NCBI GenBank assembly: GCA_002699335.1 | Contig: PACG01000101.1 | Coordinates: forward strand, 30,028 to 74,756 | DNA: 44,729 nucleotides | Reading direction: 5' to 3' | Origin: Candidatus Poribacteria bacterium | GTDB taxonomy: Bacteria; Poribacteria; WGA-4E; UBA9662 | Shown here: positions 35,780 to 44,729 of the stretch, piece by piece | Layout: each line of letters opens with the position of its first letter | Position numbering within the stretch: position 1 is the first letter of the stretch | The notes under the pieces: generated by a model | Told to the model about the DNA's origin: nothing | Database searches by the model: none | What the model saw: only the letters and a program-made list of their open reading frames with translations | Made by a program: the position numbers and the translations under genes

Positions 35780-36367
35780 TTACGATTCTGGCTGAAGTTC
35801 GGCCGAGATCCAGGTGTGTAAAATGTGATTTAGAATTAGATGGACATCCTCAACCGGCCCGTACCTGTCACTCCCCACACGAACGCTCACATCTGCCAGA
35901 TCCGCCATTTTACCGCCACTTGTACCTGTCCAGGCAATCAATTGACAACCTGTACTTTTTGCATATCGCATCGCTCGGACGACATTCTCGGAGTTTCCAC
36001 TGACGCTAATACCGAGTAGCAGGTCTCCTGGATTAACCAGATTCTTAAGTTGCTCTACAAAGATATCGTCGTAAGCCGTATCGTTAGCCCACGCCGTCAT
36101 GGTGGCCACGTTATCGGTTAAACTGATGACTCGGAATCGCTTCAGGCCAGGCACGGTTCCTCCACCGGGCACAGTAACGGTTCCTTTACCAAGGTCACAG
36201 CCGATATGCGATGCTGTCGAGGCGCTGCCCCCGTTTCCGACAACGAAGACTTGCTGCTCGTTATGATAAGCCGCCATGATCAGATCAATTGATGATCGAA
36301 TATCTGTAACCGACAATCGATTTAAAACCTGTTGTAAGTGAGAAATGTATTCTTGAATCCTATTCAT
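35780..36367 (-). CDS. gmhA: SIS-domain phosphoheptose isomerase (GmhA-like)
   Basis: A 195-residue SIS-fold protein. VFVVGNGGSASTASHIGCDL is the sugar-phosphate-binding loop, followed by NDTAYDDIFVEQL, LGISVSGNSENVV and a C-terminal EDVHLILNHILHTWI with the histidine typical of GmhA. GmhA converts sedoheptulose 7-phosphate to heptose 7-phosphate for lipopolysaccharide core synthesis, which suggests a Gram-negative envelope. The ATG at 36367 is chosen because GGAAGG lies five bases upstream; the longer frame would overlap miaA. Other SIS proteins such as DiaA look similar, so the symbol is likely but not certain. Confidence 0.82.
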   Translation of the reverse strand: MNRIQEYISHLQQVLNRLSVTDIRSSIDLIMAAYHNEQQVFVVGNGGSASTASHIGCDLGKGTVTVPGGGTVPGLKRFRVISLTDNVATMTAWANDTAYDDIFVEQLKNLVNPGDLLLGISVSGNSENVVRAMRYAKSTGCQLIAWTGTSGGKMADLADVSVRVGSDRYGPVEDVHLILNHILHTWISAELQPES

Positions 36368-36383
36368 TTTTACCTTCCAATTC

Positions 36384-37346
36384 TTAGTTGCCAGATTTGC
36401 AAGAGTGGGAATATAAGCGGATACTCTCACCGGATAATAGTTGATCTCGGCCGACCCATTTGATCCGTGGCTCTCGTCGAAACCAGGTCAACTGACGTTT
36501 GGCATAACGACGTGTCTGCTGCTTAATTTGTTGAACTGCGAAATCCAGATCTATTTCTTGATCAAGGTAGTCAATCAGCTGTTTATAACCGAAACTTCGC
36601 ATCGCGGATGCAAACCTGGAATATCCACCAGCCAATAAGGTGCGTACCTCGTCAATCCAACCTTGAGCTATCATCTGATCCACTCTGGCCTCGATTCGCT
36701 GATACAGGATCTGCCGATCCATCTCAATAGCATAAGCTTGAAACGGATATCTAGCTGGACATTGCCACGTCTGCTGAAAAGCCGATATCGGTTGGCCCGA
36801 TAGTTGATAGACCTCCAAGGCTCGAACGACGCGAACTAAATCGTTGGGATGAACCTTAGCAGCCGTTTTCGCATCGACAACTTCTAGCCGTCGATGCAGA
36901 CGTTGGTTTCCATGTTTTTCGGCTTCTCTCCGTAACTGCTCACGAACCTCCGGGTCGGCACCCGGCCCACGGAAAAGACCATCCACCAGCCCCCGAAAGT
37001 AGAGGCCAGAACCGCCGACAAGCAGAACGGAACGTCCCCGTTGCCGGATGTCTTGAATAGCAAGGTCTGCTAACCGCTGAAAATCGGCAGCGGAAAAGGG
37101 CTGATCGACATCGGCACAGTCGATTAAGTGGTGCCGAACCATAGCTCGTTCGGTTTTCGTAGGCTTAGCCGTTCCAATCGACATCTGTCGGTAGATTTGC
37201 CGCGAATCAACTGAGACAATTTCTCCGTCTATGGATTGGGCTAACTGGATAGCATTCGAGGTTTTTCCGCTAGCGGTCGGCCCTAGGATGCAAATTAAAG
37301 GAGGGTGTTCAACCCTACTATCACGTAGTGCCTGAGTGGTTATCAA
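36384..37346 (-). CDS. miaA: tRNA dimethylallyltransferase
   Basis: A 320-residue enzyme that prenylates A37 of tRNAs reading U-starting codons. It has the P-loop GPTASGKT (22-29), VDSRQIYRQMSIGTAKPT (46-63), GGSGLYFRGLVDGL and the C-terminal QQTRRYAKRQLTWFRR. The start is TTG at 37346, one base after the stop of the giant peptidase gene, with no convincing ribosome site, so translational coupling is likely. It ends 16 bases before the gmhA-like gene. Confidence 0.95.
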   Translation of the reverse strand: MITTQALRDSRVEHPPLICILGPTASGKTSNAIQLAQSIDGEIVSVDSRQIYRQMSIGTAKPTKTERAMVRHHLIDCADVDQPFSAADFQRLADLAIQDIRQRGRSVLLVGGSGLYFRGLVDGLFRGPGADPEVREQLRREAEKHGNQRLHRRLEVVDAKTAAKVHPNDLVRVVRALEVYQLSGQPISAFQQTWQCPARYPFQAYAIEMDRQILYQRIEARVDQMIAQGWIDEVRTLLAGGYSRFASAMRSFGYKQLIDYLDQEIDLDFAVQQIKQQTRRYAKRQLTWFRREPRIKWVGRDQLLSGESIRLYSHSCKSGN

Positions 37347-37347
37347 C

Positions 37348-40300
37348 TTATCTTAGTTTCATTAGTTTAATGATTTGACTTCGATTTTCTCTGTCCAACT
37401 TTCGGTCAGCGATTACTTTTACTTTACAGTAATAGACACCGTTAGCTACAGTTTCACCATCGCTATCCTGGCCATTCCAAGGAACCATCATAAAGCCGAT
37501 ACCACCGTTGATTACCTCTTGCCAAATCAATCGTCCCGAAATCGTATAGATCTTGACGATCACCTCGTCAGCGGAACTAGGCAATTCAAACGTAACAGTT
37601 GTTTCAGATTGAAATGGGTTTGGGTAGTTAAGAACATTTAGTAATTGTAATCCGTCATTAACTTGGAATTGGATCTGTTTTTCCGCTGGATTTCCGTCCA
37701 GATCGGTAGCTAAGAGGCGTACCTGGTAGATGCCTCGATTCAGTTCTTCTGACTGGTAGTTGACCAGAACCTGGCTCGATCCGTATTGAGTACTAACATC
37801 GACATCTGTCAGCAATCGAAAATTGCGATTGTTTTGACCAATTTCGAGTTTGACCGATTTTGGGTTCACCCCGTTATCGTCGCTGATCGTGGCTTGAATC
37901 AGTGGGGTTTCTGAGACGGGATCTCCACTAATAAAGTTCTGTTTGCCAACGGTCAGTTGAATATCTGGCATCGTCTGATCCGAACTGCGCATCAAGGCAA
38001 AAGTTCCTAGCTGATCGGTTTCCGCTTGAACGCGACCCACTAGTTGGGTTTCGAAAAGGAAGCTGTCTCCCATTTCAAAGGCATCTCGACCGTTAATAAT
38101 GTGAAAACTTAGTCCGGTCGGAGGGTCAACATAGGGTTGATCAACCCGCCCTTTCGTTGCTAGCAAACCGCTTAATTCTCCTTCCACCTGAAATGTTTGA
38201 TCGGTCAGGAAGAGAACAACCCAACGCTCCTGCGGATTGACACGATCAGACTGTAACTTGCGATTTAAGTCCGGTAGTTGGAGGATACCGTCACCGACGT
38301 TTTCGTTTTGCAGTGCGGAGGCATAGAGTCGAGCACTGGATTCGTTGCCAACTTCAACAACACCAACCTCAAAACTGAGAATATCGCCAAATCGAAAAGG
38401 CTGCGCCCCCTGTTTGATTTCAATAGCAACTCCACCTCGATAAACTAAACTGTCATTGACAGACGAGACTTGGATGGATTTCTCGACCAATTCCAAGGGA
38501 TTAAATTGTCCGTCAGTCTTGGATCGACTTAAATAGAGACGATAGGTCGATTTACCGGTAAACAGCAACACCTGTTTTCCGACTATCGCATTTTCCTGCT
38601 CAAGTCGCACTTTTTTAATGTAACCATCACCATCGTTTTTAGGTCTGGTACGGGTCACAATAGTTTGAAGTTGTGTGGAAGTGGAATCAGAATTGCTGGT
38701 CACGCGTAGCCATTTACCAATGTCGGATAACCACCGGTAGGCCCGTATTTCACCGGCTATTTGCTTTGTTCCTGCTTCGATTGCCTCCAACTGACTCTGA
38801 TCTGGGATTTCATCTTTTTTAAGGCCTAACTCTTTCTGAATCTCCATTTTCAGCGCAGACCAATCACAATAGAGATCAACTGTAACCGGTGCTGCCAAGG
38901 TGAAAGCGTGAGCGGGTACATCCGGGGTGTAATCCAAAGAAAGAGTGTAAGCATTGGCACCACTGCCCAGTGTGGCCGGGGAAAGGCTCGGTTGTAAAGT
39001 TGGAAGAACATCCACTGGGTCTAGACGCAAGACAGACGGTTTCTCCAGACTAGCCTGTGGTAAACGTAGGCTAACAGCATAACCGCCAGGGGAAAAATAC
39101 AGGTCTTTAACACCAACCAACGTTTCCCGGATTTGCATTTGGTTAGAGGCAACATTATTACGGTAGCTAATCTCTTCTTGCCTCATTGCTCCTTGCACTG
39201 AATCAGGATTGACCCAAACAAAAATAAAGTGGTCGCCAACCGGTAGTTGGTAGGGAATAGTAGCGATTGCCAGTTGATTTAGATTAAGCGGATCACTTTC
39301 AATTGAAAGCGGTAAAGTCGCTCCAGAGGAACCTTGAGCCAAAATATACTGTTCTCGCTTCTTCCAGGCCCCGGTCGAGATTACAGTTTGGCCAAGCTCC
39401 TTGGCATCATCATCGATCAAACCGTCCTGGTCTAGATCCGGGTTGCCGGAGAAAAACAGAACGGCAATGTCCTGTTGGATCCGGAAATCTTCGGTCTGTT
39501 CGATATCGGCCTTCAATTCCCAGCCTTTGGTATTAGAATAGGTGTAGTAAATTAATGCGTCGGCATTGAAGCCAATATTAACAGGTGTTAGGTCGGGCAA
39601 AACAAAAGGGCGGTAATTTTGGATCTCTGAACTAGCCTGTTGCCCGTCAACATCGGTTGCAGTGATCTGAAATCGAATCGGCTCGGTATTTGAGGCTAAA
39701 GGCAGAGGGGAAGGAGTTTTATACCAACCAACGCCACGACTATTGTCCGCCACCATTTTGACCGTCTTCCAGTCTCGAGTTGCTGGATTTCGCCACTCTA
39801 GTGAGACCGACTGCAGTCCTGTTCGGTGGTCACTCGTTAATTCATCTGACACCTGAGCCGAGACCTGAAAAGTGGTATCAGAAGCCAATTCAGGCTGAAT
39901 GTCAATAATTTTAGGAACTCGAATACTAAAAGAGACCCCACCAACCGCTATATGCTGGTGGGATTCAGCATAGACCTCAACGTGAGCGCTACCTGTCCGA
40001 ACATTAGCCGGTACGGGGATGCGAATGGAGCTATAGCGACCGTTAATCACCTGTGATGAAGCCGTTGTCACTACGTCGCCAGTGTACACATCAATTGGCC
40101 CCTCTTTGGTCTGAACCGTTTTATAACTACCGGGGAAGACTGCCCTGGCTTCCAGTTGACCGGTGAAGTTTGGCTGTAGTGTATAGATCTTCTGTTCTTG
40201 CTCAGGGTCATAATCGACGTTGAAAATCTGACCGGCCTTGATCATTAAGTCCTTTCCAGGTACCGTAGTTCTGTTTTCAAGTTGTGGTTGGACTTCATAG

Positions 40301-43300
40301 TCAGACAAGGCTAACTGCATGGCGGGGTCACCAAACAGTGTGTAAGCCAGCATAACATCGATTTGTCCTGTTCCTTCAGTTGCTAATAATTCGACTTTGG
40401 AATTATAGCTTAAGGCACCAAAGTTACGAATATTTCGCTTAAATAGGGCATTAAAAATAATTCGATTGAGTGCATCATTACCACTACCATAGGTGAGCCT
40501 AGTTGCACTCAACATAGCAATGATCCCACCGTTCTTGTGCCTCAGTAGTTTTTCGGCCATGCTGGGTTCACCCGGCTTATCAAAGTAGCCGTTGTAGCAA
40601 CTCAGAACAAGCATAAAGGGTTGATGCCGGGTTTCCGCTAGTTGGTCAATCGAGGTATTGTCAAAAATAGCTTCGTGTGCCCAAACGACACGTCCACCAT
40701 GCCCTGCATACTGTGCGATTACGCTTCCTTGGCTAAGAGCCTCAATGACCCGATCTTTAGCTATGCGCCGAGGTAACTCGTCACCGTAGAGTTTCGGGTT
40801 TGCCCTAACCTCTCTGATGACATCTTCAAGAAAGATTTTGGTGGTTTCATAACCGAGAAGCGTATGTCCTTCGGCGATTTCGTTAAGGCTTTTCCTGAAA
40901 ATAAAGTCACCGGAATTACTGACTTCATCGTCGGCGACTGAAATAATTTGCTTCCGCCATTTCCCATTCGGCCGATTTGACTCGTAACCGATGATCTTGT
41001 CGACAATATCCTGAGCCTGGTTCGTGGACTCAACGGACAACCGGCCTAAGTAAAAATCCGGTAGTTCGTCAATCCCGCTGACAGTGGTATACCAGTGGTC
41101 GCTTGCTGTCTGCCCAAAAGAACTGGTCCAAATATAGTGGGTCGGAATATATCCGATCGTCTCAGGTGGATCCAGGTAATTTTCTGGGTCTACCCCCCGA
41201 AAGTCCCAGGTACCATCCCCTAATAAAACCACATAGGATACACCGGGAGATTGCCAGTTTTGGTAGGCATATTTCAGAAAGGATTTGATTGCCTTCGGAC
41301 TGACCAGGCCGTGGCCAAAAGTATCGTAGATCTGGGTTAAATCTGCGACTTTAACTCGAAATCCTCCGCCCCTAGCGGTTGAGCGCCAATCAGCCAAGCG
41401 TTGAGCCGCCGCCGCATAAACAGGATGAGCGATGATAATGTAATCGGCACCATTCGTCGTTTCGAGTAGATTGTTGGGTTCTATAATCTCTATTCGATCG
41501 GGTTTTTTCACCCCTCGACTGGAAGCCGCTATATACCTGCCATCGTGGGCATCGGAAACTTGAAAAGCGACATCGTAAGCCACTTCTGGCACCCGCTGAC
41601 CGATCAGGCCGGCTTGTGTAATCAGCTCAATTTTCCGCAGTCGATTCTGGTCGTTGACACCTAGTTGGGCAACTTGGACAGCAACATTGTTAAGTTTAGC
41701 CAGCAGGCGTTGCCCATCGTACTCAAAAATCTCAACCTCCGGAGAGAGAAAGGTCTGTAGGCGATATTCAACGCTCCGCCGCCGACGGACATCGTGGGTT
41801 TTATCCGATGCAGGAGTGGCGAAATCAAGAACATCATTGACCGCCTTAAACAGTCGTGTGAACTCAATAGAGAAAGAGTTAATGTAGATATGGTATGGAT
41901 AGCGGGTGGTATTCTCTTCAGTGGTACTGTCGACACGTGCGAGGACGATAGTGTTGATCTCACCGTTGCTCGCATCTTTTAAGTTATTCCACAAACGCAA
42001 AGTGCGATCCACAACAGTCTTATCCTGATTGTCCCACTTCGCAAAGTCAATCCGAATATCGTTAATAGAAACCAGTGCTTCGTGTTCAGTCGGAGTTCCA
42101 CCCTGTAACTCGACCTCAATTCGGGGTTGATCGAAGCTCTTTGCTAAGTCAAATAGGGGAAACTCCAGGTCAATTTGGTTGAAATCGCCAGAGTTCTTTA
42201 CTCCGGTCCAAAACCAGGTTTCGACCGCATCAAACCATCGATTCTTCTGGTTCGAGTCGGCTACGGATCCATGGGACTGATCAATAAGAAAGCCCGATTT
42301 TCGTCTGTCTTGATCAGGCCTCGTTTGGCTATCGGATGATCTTGGCACTGCCACATTAGGAGGCACATGCTGTAGATTACTGTGTAAATGATCCTCTTCA
42401 AAGTAGAGCTTGGAACGGAAAGAGGGGATATAGGTAGCCCCCGGGTTCGTTGGACTAGCGTCTATTTCAGCTACCCGAAGCCCGGGTGTATCACCGACAC
42501 TCAACCAGTAAATATTCCAACGAGTATAGCGGTTTTTAGCGTTACTTGAGAAAGGGCTTTGGCCTAGGAAGTCAATGTAATCATCAGCATCAAAACGCCC
42601 GTCTTTCTCCCCTCGCACATAGATCGGAATCTGCTCTGATTGGGCGGGTAGATACGGTCTCTCGACACCTTTATGATGTAACTGCAAATGACGTGGATCA
42701 ATACGACGTAGATCTATCTGCCACCGGTTTCGTAGCTCAGATTCAGTTAAGCGGTAGATCCCCGTTTGGCTGACGTAGATCTTGTACCGGCGAGTCCATG
42801 GTTCAGCAGAATTGGGCTGCATCATTGGCGCAGGGCGGCCCGGCAATTTTCTTTGTCGCCACTGACGGGCCTGATCTGCATTGATTAACTGATTCTGAAA
42901 CAGTCTCTCAAAGATTGAAGGTTCGTTGACTGCCGGAAAGGACAGTACCTTGTCGGAAAAGGATGAAGCTTGATCCGAAGACGACGTGCGATGGTCCATC
43001 AAGGCCCCTTGAGTCAGCATCGACCCCAATGCTTTTTGGCCAAAATGGAGTCTAACCACAAGGCGTGTGTTGGTCAGTAACGTGCGTGAACGAGGGTGAT
43101 ACTGAACCGGATGTAGTTCCAAGTAGATGACACGTTGAGAGCGAATGAACCCATCGTAGGTAATCGCTGCGACTTGCTTAGGATAGTTGGCCTTGTCTTG
43201 GTAGGCAGATCCACTTTCCAGATAGTGAGTCTGGATCTCCTCGCTTCCGAAGGTGGAAGTATTACTATTGCTACCGAGTGGTGTCCGACTTAGTTTAGTC

Positions 43301-43758
43301 AGCTGAGCCTGTTGACGAAGTTGAACACCGTTCCCGGAAATAATCGTTTGATAAGGTGTTGGTAGGGCACGAATACCGTAGCGGCGGCTTGTGGTAGTTT
43401 GAATCACTTCAACCCATGGCCTGGATTGCGGTGGCACACCGATGATGAATCTAGAAACCGGGAGTTGTGGATTTCCAGTCTCACTTAATCTGCCGGTGGA
43501 TTCTGCGGTCGATCTATTCGCCTTTTCCCGATTGCCGTAATGAATCCGATGGTACTTGGTCTGTCCCTGACCAATCTGCCCCACCACTTCTACCTCGCTA
43601 ATCGTCAGATTGGTTAGATCAAACTCGATGGTCACACCATTGGCATCTGGTCTTACGATTTGACCGGCCGAAGTAGATCCGCTCATAAAAGAGAGAACGA
43701 TTAGAAAAATAAAAGTGGTGTTGTGGGCTGTGAGGTGGGCCGAAGTCGTACTTCTCAC
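37348..43758 (-). CDS. Giant C25 (gingipain/PorU-like) peptidase with sorting domain
   Basis: A 2136-residue exported protein. A signal peptide (about 1-31, FMSGSTSAG) precedes a C25 propeptide-like region (about 35-330). The C25 peptidase domain (about 765-1165) has YVVLLGDGTWDFRG and the catalytic pair H1020 (YAGHGG) and C1054 (LVLSCYNG). A long array of beta-sandwich modules follows. The last 95 residues (about 2042-2136) form a FlgD-like/type IX sorting-type domain: LNYPNPFQSETTVTFELP, VKIYTISGRLIW and GETVANGVYYCKVK. The layout matches PorU, the cell-surface sortase of the type IX system, rather than a simple gingipain. The start is GTG at 43758, 16 bases after the SDR gene. A PorV-like gene lies at 22.4-24.6 kb. 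Confidence 0.88.
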   Translation of the reverse strand: MRSTTSAHLTAHNTTFIFLIVLSFMSGSTSAGQIVRPDANGVTIEFDLTNLTISEVEVVGQIGQGQTKYHRIHYGNREKANRSTAESTGRLSETGNPQLPVSRFIIGVPPQSRPWVEVIQTTTSRRYGIRALPTPYQTIISGNGVQLRQQAQLTKLSRTPLGSNSNTSTFGSEEIQTHYLESGSAYQDKANYPKQVAAITYDGFIRSQRVIYLELHPVQYHPRSRTLLTNTRLVVRLHFGQKALGSMLTQGALMDHRTSSSDQASSFSDKVLSFPAVNEPSIFERLFQNQLINADQARQWRQRKLPGRPAPMMQPNSAEPWTRRYKIYVSQTGIYRLTESELRNRWQIDLRRIDPRHLQLHHKGVERPYLPAQSEQIPIYVRGEKDGRFDADDYIDFLGQSPFSSNAKNRYTRWNIYWLSVGDTPGLRVAEIDASPTNPGATYIPSFRSKLYFEEDHLHSNLQHVPPNVAVPRSSDSQTRPDQDRRKSGFLIDQSHGSVADSNQKNRWFDAVETWFWTGVKNSGDFNQIDLEFPLFDLAKSFDQPRIEVELQGGTPTEHEALVSINDIRIDFAKWDNQDKTVVDRTLRLWNNLKDASNGEINTIVLARVDSTTEENTTRYPYHIYINSFSIEFTRLFKAVNDVLDFATPASDKTHDVRRRRSVEYRLQTFLSPEVEIFEYDGQRLLAKLNNVAVQVAQLGVNDQNRLRKIELITQAGLIGQRVPEVAYDVAFQVSDAHDGRYIAASSRGVKKPDRIEIIEPNNLLETTNGADYIIIAHPVYAAAAQRLADWRSTARGGGFRVKVADLTQIYDTFGHGLVSPKAIKSFLKYAYQNWQSPGVSYVVLLGDGTWDFRGVDPENYLDPPETIGYIPTHYIWTSSFGQTASDHWYTTVSGIDELPDFYLGRLSVESTNQAQDIVDKIIGYESNRPNGKWRKQIISVADDEVSNSGDFIFRKSLNEIAEGHTLLGYETTKIFLEDVIREVRANPKLYGDELPRRIAKDRVIEALSQGSVIAQYAGHGGRVVWAHEAIFDNTSIDQLAETRHQPFMLVLSCYNGYFDKPGEPSMAEKLLRHKNGGIIAMLSATRLTYGSGNDALNRIIFNALFKRNIRNFGALSYNSKVELLATEGTGQIDVMLAYTLFGDPAMQLALSDYEVQPQLENRTTVPGKDLMIKAGQIFNVDYDPEQEQKIYTLQPNFTGQLEARAVFPGSYKTVQTKEGPIDVYTGDVVTTASSQVINGRYSSIRIPVPANVRTGSAHVEVYAESHQHIAVGGVSFSIRVPKIIDIQPELASDTTFQVSAQVSDELTSDHRTGLQSVSLEWRNPATRDWKTVKMVADNSRGVGWYKTPSPLPLASNTEPIRFQITATDVDGQQASSEIQNYRPFVLPDLTPVNIGFNADALIYYTYSNTKGWELKADIEQTEDFRIQQDIAVLFFSGNPDLDQDGLIDDDAKELGQTVISTGAWKKREQYILAQGSSGATLPLSIESDPLNLNQLAIATIPYQLPVGDHFIFVWVNPDSVQGAMRQEEISYRNNVASNQMQIRETLVGVKDLYFSPGGYAVSLRLPQASLEKPSVLRLDPVDVLPTLQPSLSPATLGSGANAYTLSLDYTPDVPAHAFTLAAPVTVDLYCDWSALKMEIQKELGLKKDEIPDQSQLEAIEAGTKQIAGEIRAYRWLSDIGKWLRVTSNSDSTSTQLQTIVTRTRPKNDGDGYIKKVRLEQENAIVGKQVLLFTGKSTYRLYLSRSKTDGQFNPLELVEKSIQVSSVNDSLVYRGGVAIEIKQGAQPFRFGDILSFEVGVVEVGNESSARLYASALQNENVGDGILQLPDLNRKLQSDRVNPQERWVVLFLTDQTFQVEGELSGLLATKGRVDQPYVDPPTGLSFHIINGRDAFEMGDSFLFETQLVGRVQAETDQLGTFALMRSSDQTMPDIQLTVGKQNFISGDPVSETPLIQATISDDNGVNPKSVKLEIGQNNRNFRLLTDVDVSTQYGSSQVLVNYQSEELNRGIYQVRLLATDLDGNPAEKQIQFQVNDGLQLLNVLNYPNPFQSETTVTFELPSSADEVIVKIYTISGRLIWQEVINGGIGFMMVPWNGQDSDGETVANGVYYCKVKVIADRKLDRENRSQIIKLMKLR

Positions 43759-43774
43759 AAATCAGAAACTGGCG

Positions 43775-44533
43775 TCAAATTGGGAATTGAGGTAGACCTG
43801 CGGTCAACCCTCCATCGATGACAAAAACGGAACCGGTAGCAAAAGCGGCTTCGTCGGAAGCCAGGAACAAAGCTGCGTTGGCAATGTCGATTGGTCGGCC
43901 GATCCGACCCAGTGGATACCAGGGAAGCAGATCATCAAAAATGTTAGGGTTTCTCTCGATCATCGGCGTCCAAACTTCGGTTTGAATGGTACCGGGACAA
44001 ATACAATTAATGCGAATATTATCTCGACCGTGGCTGACGGCCGTCGACTTAGTATAAGCAACCACCGCTCCTTTAACAGCAGAGTATGCGTGGATACTTT
44101 GTAAACCAATCAAGGCGTTGACCGAGGCAATATTGACGATACTTCCGCCACCATTTTGCTGCATAGTTGGAATGGCAGCTTTAGTGCAGTGATCGGTTCC
44201 ACGTAAGGCCACATCAATGATTGGATCCCAATTATTTTCCAGGACATGTGCCGCGTTGCAAAGTGCATTATTGACCAGAACGTCAATCTTACCAAAGTGG
44301 AGTTGAGTTTCGGTTATCAGTTGCTCTACGCTTCCAGGCGCTGAGACATCGGCCGGGACAAAAATTGCTGTCCCACCGTTATCTATGATTTCGGTTGCGA
44401 GTTGAGAACCAGACTCAACGTTGATATCGTCAACCACAACTTTGGCCCCCTCTTCGGCAAACCGAAGCGCAGTCGCTTTGCCTATGCCACTAGCCGCACC
44501 TGTAATAATAGCGACTTTGTTCTCTAGTCTCAT
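43775..44533 (-). CDS. SDR-family oxidoreductase
   Basis: A 252-residue classical short-chain dehydrogenase. The cofactor motif is TGAASGIG (11-18), with D36 favouring NAD. NNA (88-90) follows, and the catalytic residues are S137, Y150 and K154 (YSAVK). The C-terminus FVIDGGLTAGLPQ is usual. The ATG at 44533 is chosen because it overlaps the stop of the cobalamin adenosyltransferase gene (ATGA). A TTG 27 bases earlier is possible. The substrate is unknown. It precedes the giant peptidase gene by 16 bases. Confidence 0.93.
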   Translation of the reverse strand: MRLENKVAIITGAASGIGKATALRFAEEGAKVVVDDINVESGSQLATEIIDNGGTAIFVPADVSAPGSVEQLITETQLHFGKIDVLVNNALCNAAHVLENNWDPIIDVALRGTDHCTKAAIPTMQQNGGGSIVNIASVNALIGLQSIHAYSAVKGAVVAYTKSTAVSHGRDNIRINCICPGTIQTEVWTPMIERNPNIFDDLLPWYPLGRIGRPIDIANAALFLASDEAAFATGSVFVIDGGLTAGLPQFPI

Positions 44534-44729
44534 CGTTGTTGGGGAGACGGTTGGGTCCAAAAGACATCTGCTACGCCGATTTCTGCATCAGCCGTGCGGG
44601 CCAAGACAAACAGCAGATCTGAAAGCCGGTTCAGATACTGAAAGGTTTCTCGGGAAACCGGCTGATCTTTGCTCAAGGCTACCACCCGACGTTCGCAACG
44701 TCGACAGACCGTGCGGGCCAGATGAAGCA
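44530..44729 (-). CDS. Cob(I)alamin adenosyltransferase, PduO type (C-terminal part)
   Basis: Only the last 65 codons are in the window; the gene continues past the right edge. LHLARTVCRRCERRVVAL and YLNRLSDLLFVLARTADAE are the signature of PduO/MMAB-type ATP:cob(I)alamin adenosyltransferases, which make adenosylcobalamin. The stop TGA (44530-44532) overlaps the ATG of the SDR gene, so the two are translationally coupled. Confidence 0.9.
   Translation of the reverse strand, partial: LHLARTVCRRCERRVVALSKDQPVSRETFQYLNRLSDLLFVLARTADAEIGVADVFWTQPSPQQR

Noticed and set aside
1..44729. tRNA or rRNA genes
   Set aside because: I looked for T-loop-like GGTTCGA sequences and rRNA-like conserved stretches and found none outside coding regions that could fold as a tRNA.

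Overview
The window (about 45% or slightly higher G+C by eye) looks like a piece of a Gram-negative, environmental bacterial genome. The best guess is Candidatus Poribacteria or a close relative. This is inferred from the mix of phytanoyl-CoA dioxygenase-like proteins, a sulfatase-fold hydrolase, an SMP-30 lactonase, a ThuA-like protein, LamG and CBM9-like exported proteins, and type IX-like 'YPNPF' C-terminal sorting domains. No rRNA or tRNA gene was seen, so the taxonomy is not proven.

The left part (1-16.4 kb) is an accessory, partly decaying region. Its intact genes are an SMP-30/gluconolactonase-like enzyme behind a near-consensus sigma-70 promoter, two Fe(II)/2-oxoglutarate (PhyH-like) oxygenases, a Rieske protein with a shifted N-terminus, a sulfatase-fold hydrolase without the usual Cys/Ser, a ThuA-like protein, an exported CBM9/DOMON-like protein and a PhnW-like aminotransferase. 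Between them lie eroded genes recognisable only across several frames: a LamG protein, a GH32/43-like glycosidase, an IS630-family transposase, a HEAT-repeat protein, two enolase-superfamily enzymes and a second, GH117/43-like glycosidase.

The middle (16.4-26 kb, minus strand) holds a sigma-70-family factor and a five-gene run: hemL, a PorV/PorQ-like outer-membrane barrel fused to a transglutaminase-like domain, a FecR-like secreted protein carrying a catalytically dead copy of that transglutaminase region, a CHASE2 sensor histidine kinase, and an NtrC-type regulator lacking the GAFTGA sigma-54 loop. This looks like an envelope-sensing system and is the most novel object here.

From 26.3 to 32.9 kb the plus strand carries a UbiA-type prenyltransferase, a bicupin gene interrupted by two amber codons, and a tight run ccmB-ccmC-ccmD-like-trpB-trpA-small membrane protein. 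From 33 kb to the end the minus strand carries a co-directional run, in transcription order: a partial PduO-type cobalamin adenosyltransferase, an SDR oxidoreductase, a giant C25 (gingipain/PorU-like) peptidase with a C-terminal sorting-like domain, miaA, gmhA-like, an NfeD/ClpP-class membrane protease, and a phosphofructokinase with the residues of PPi-dependent enzymes. The PorU-like and PorV-like genes plus an orphan sorting-domain fragment at 27.3 kb point to a type IX-like export and attachment pathway.
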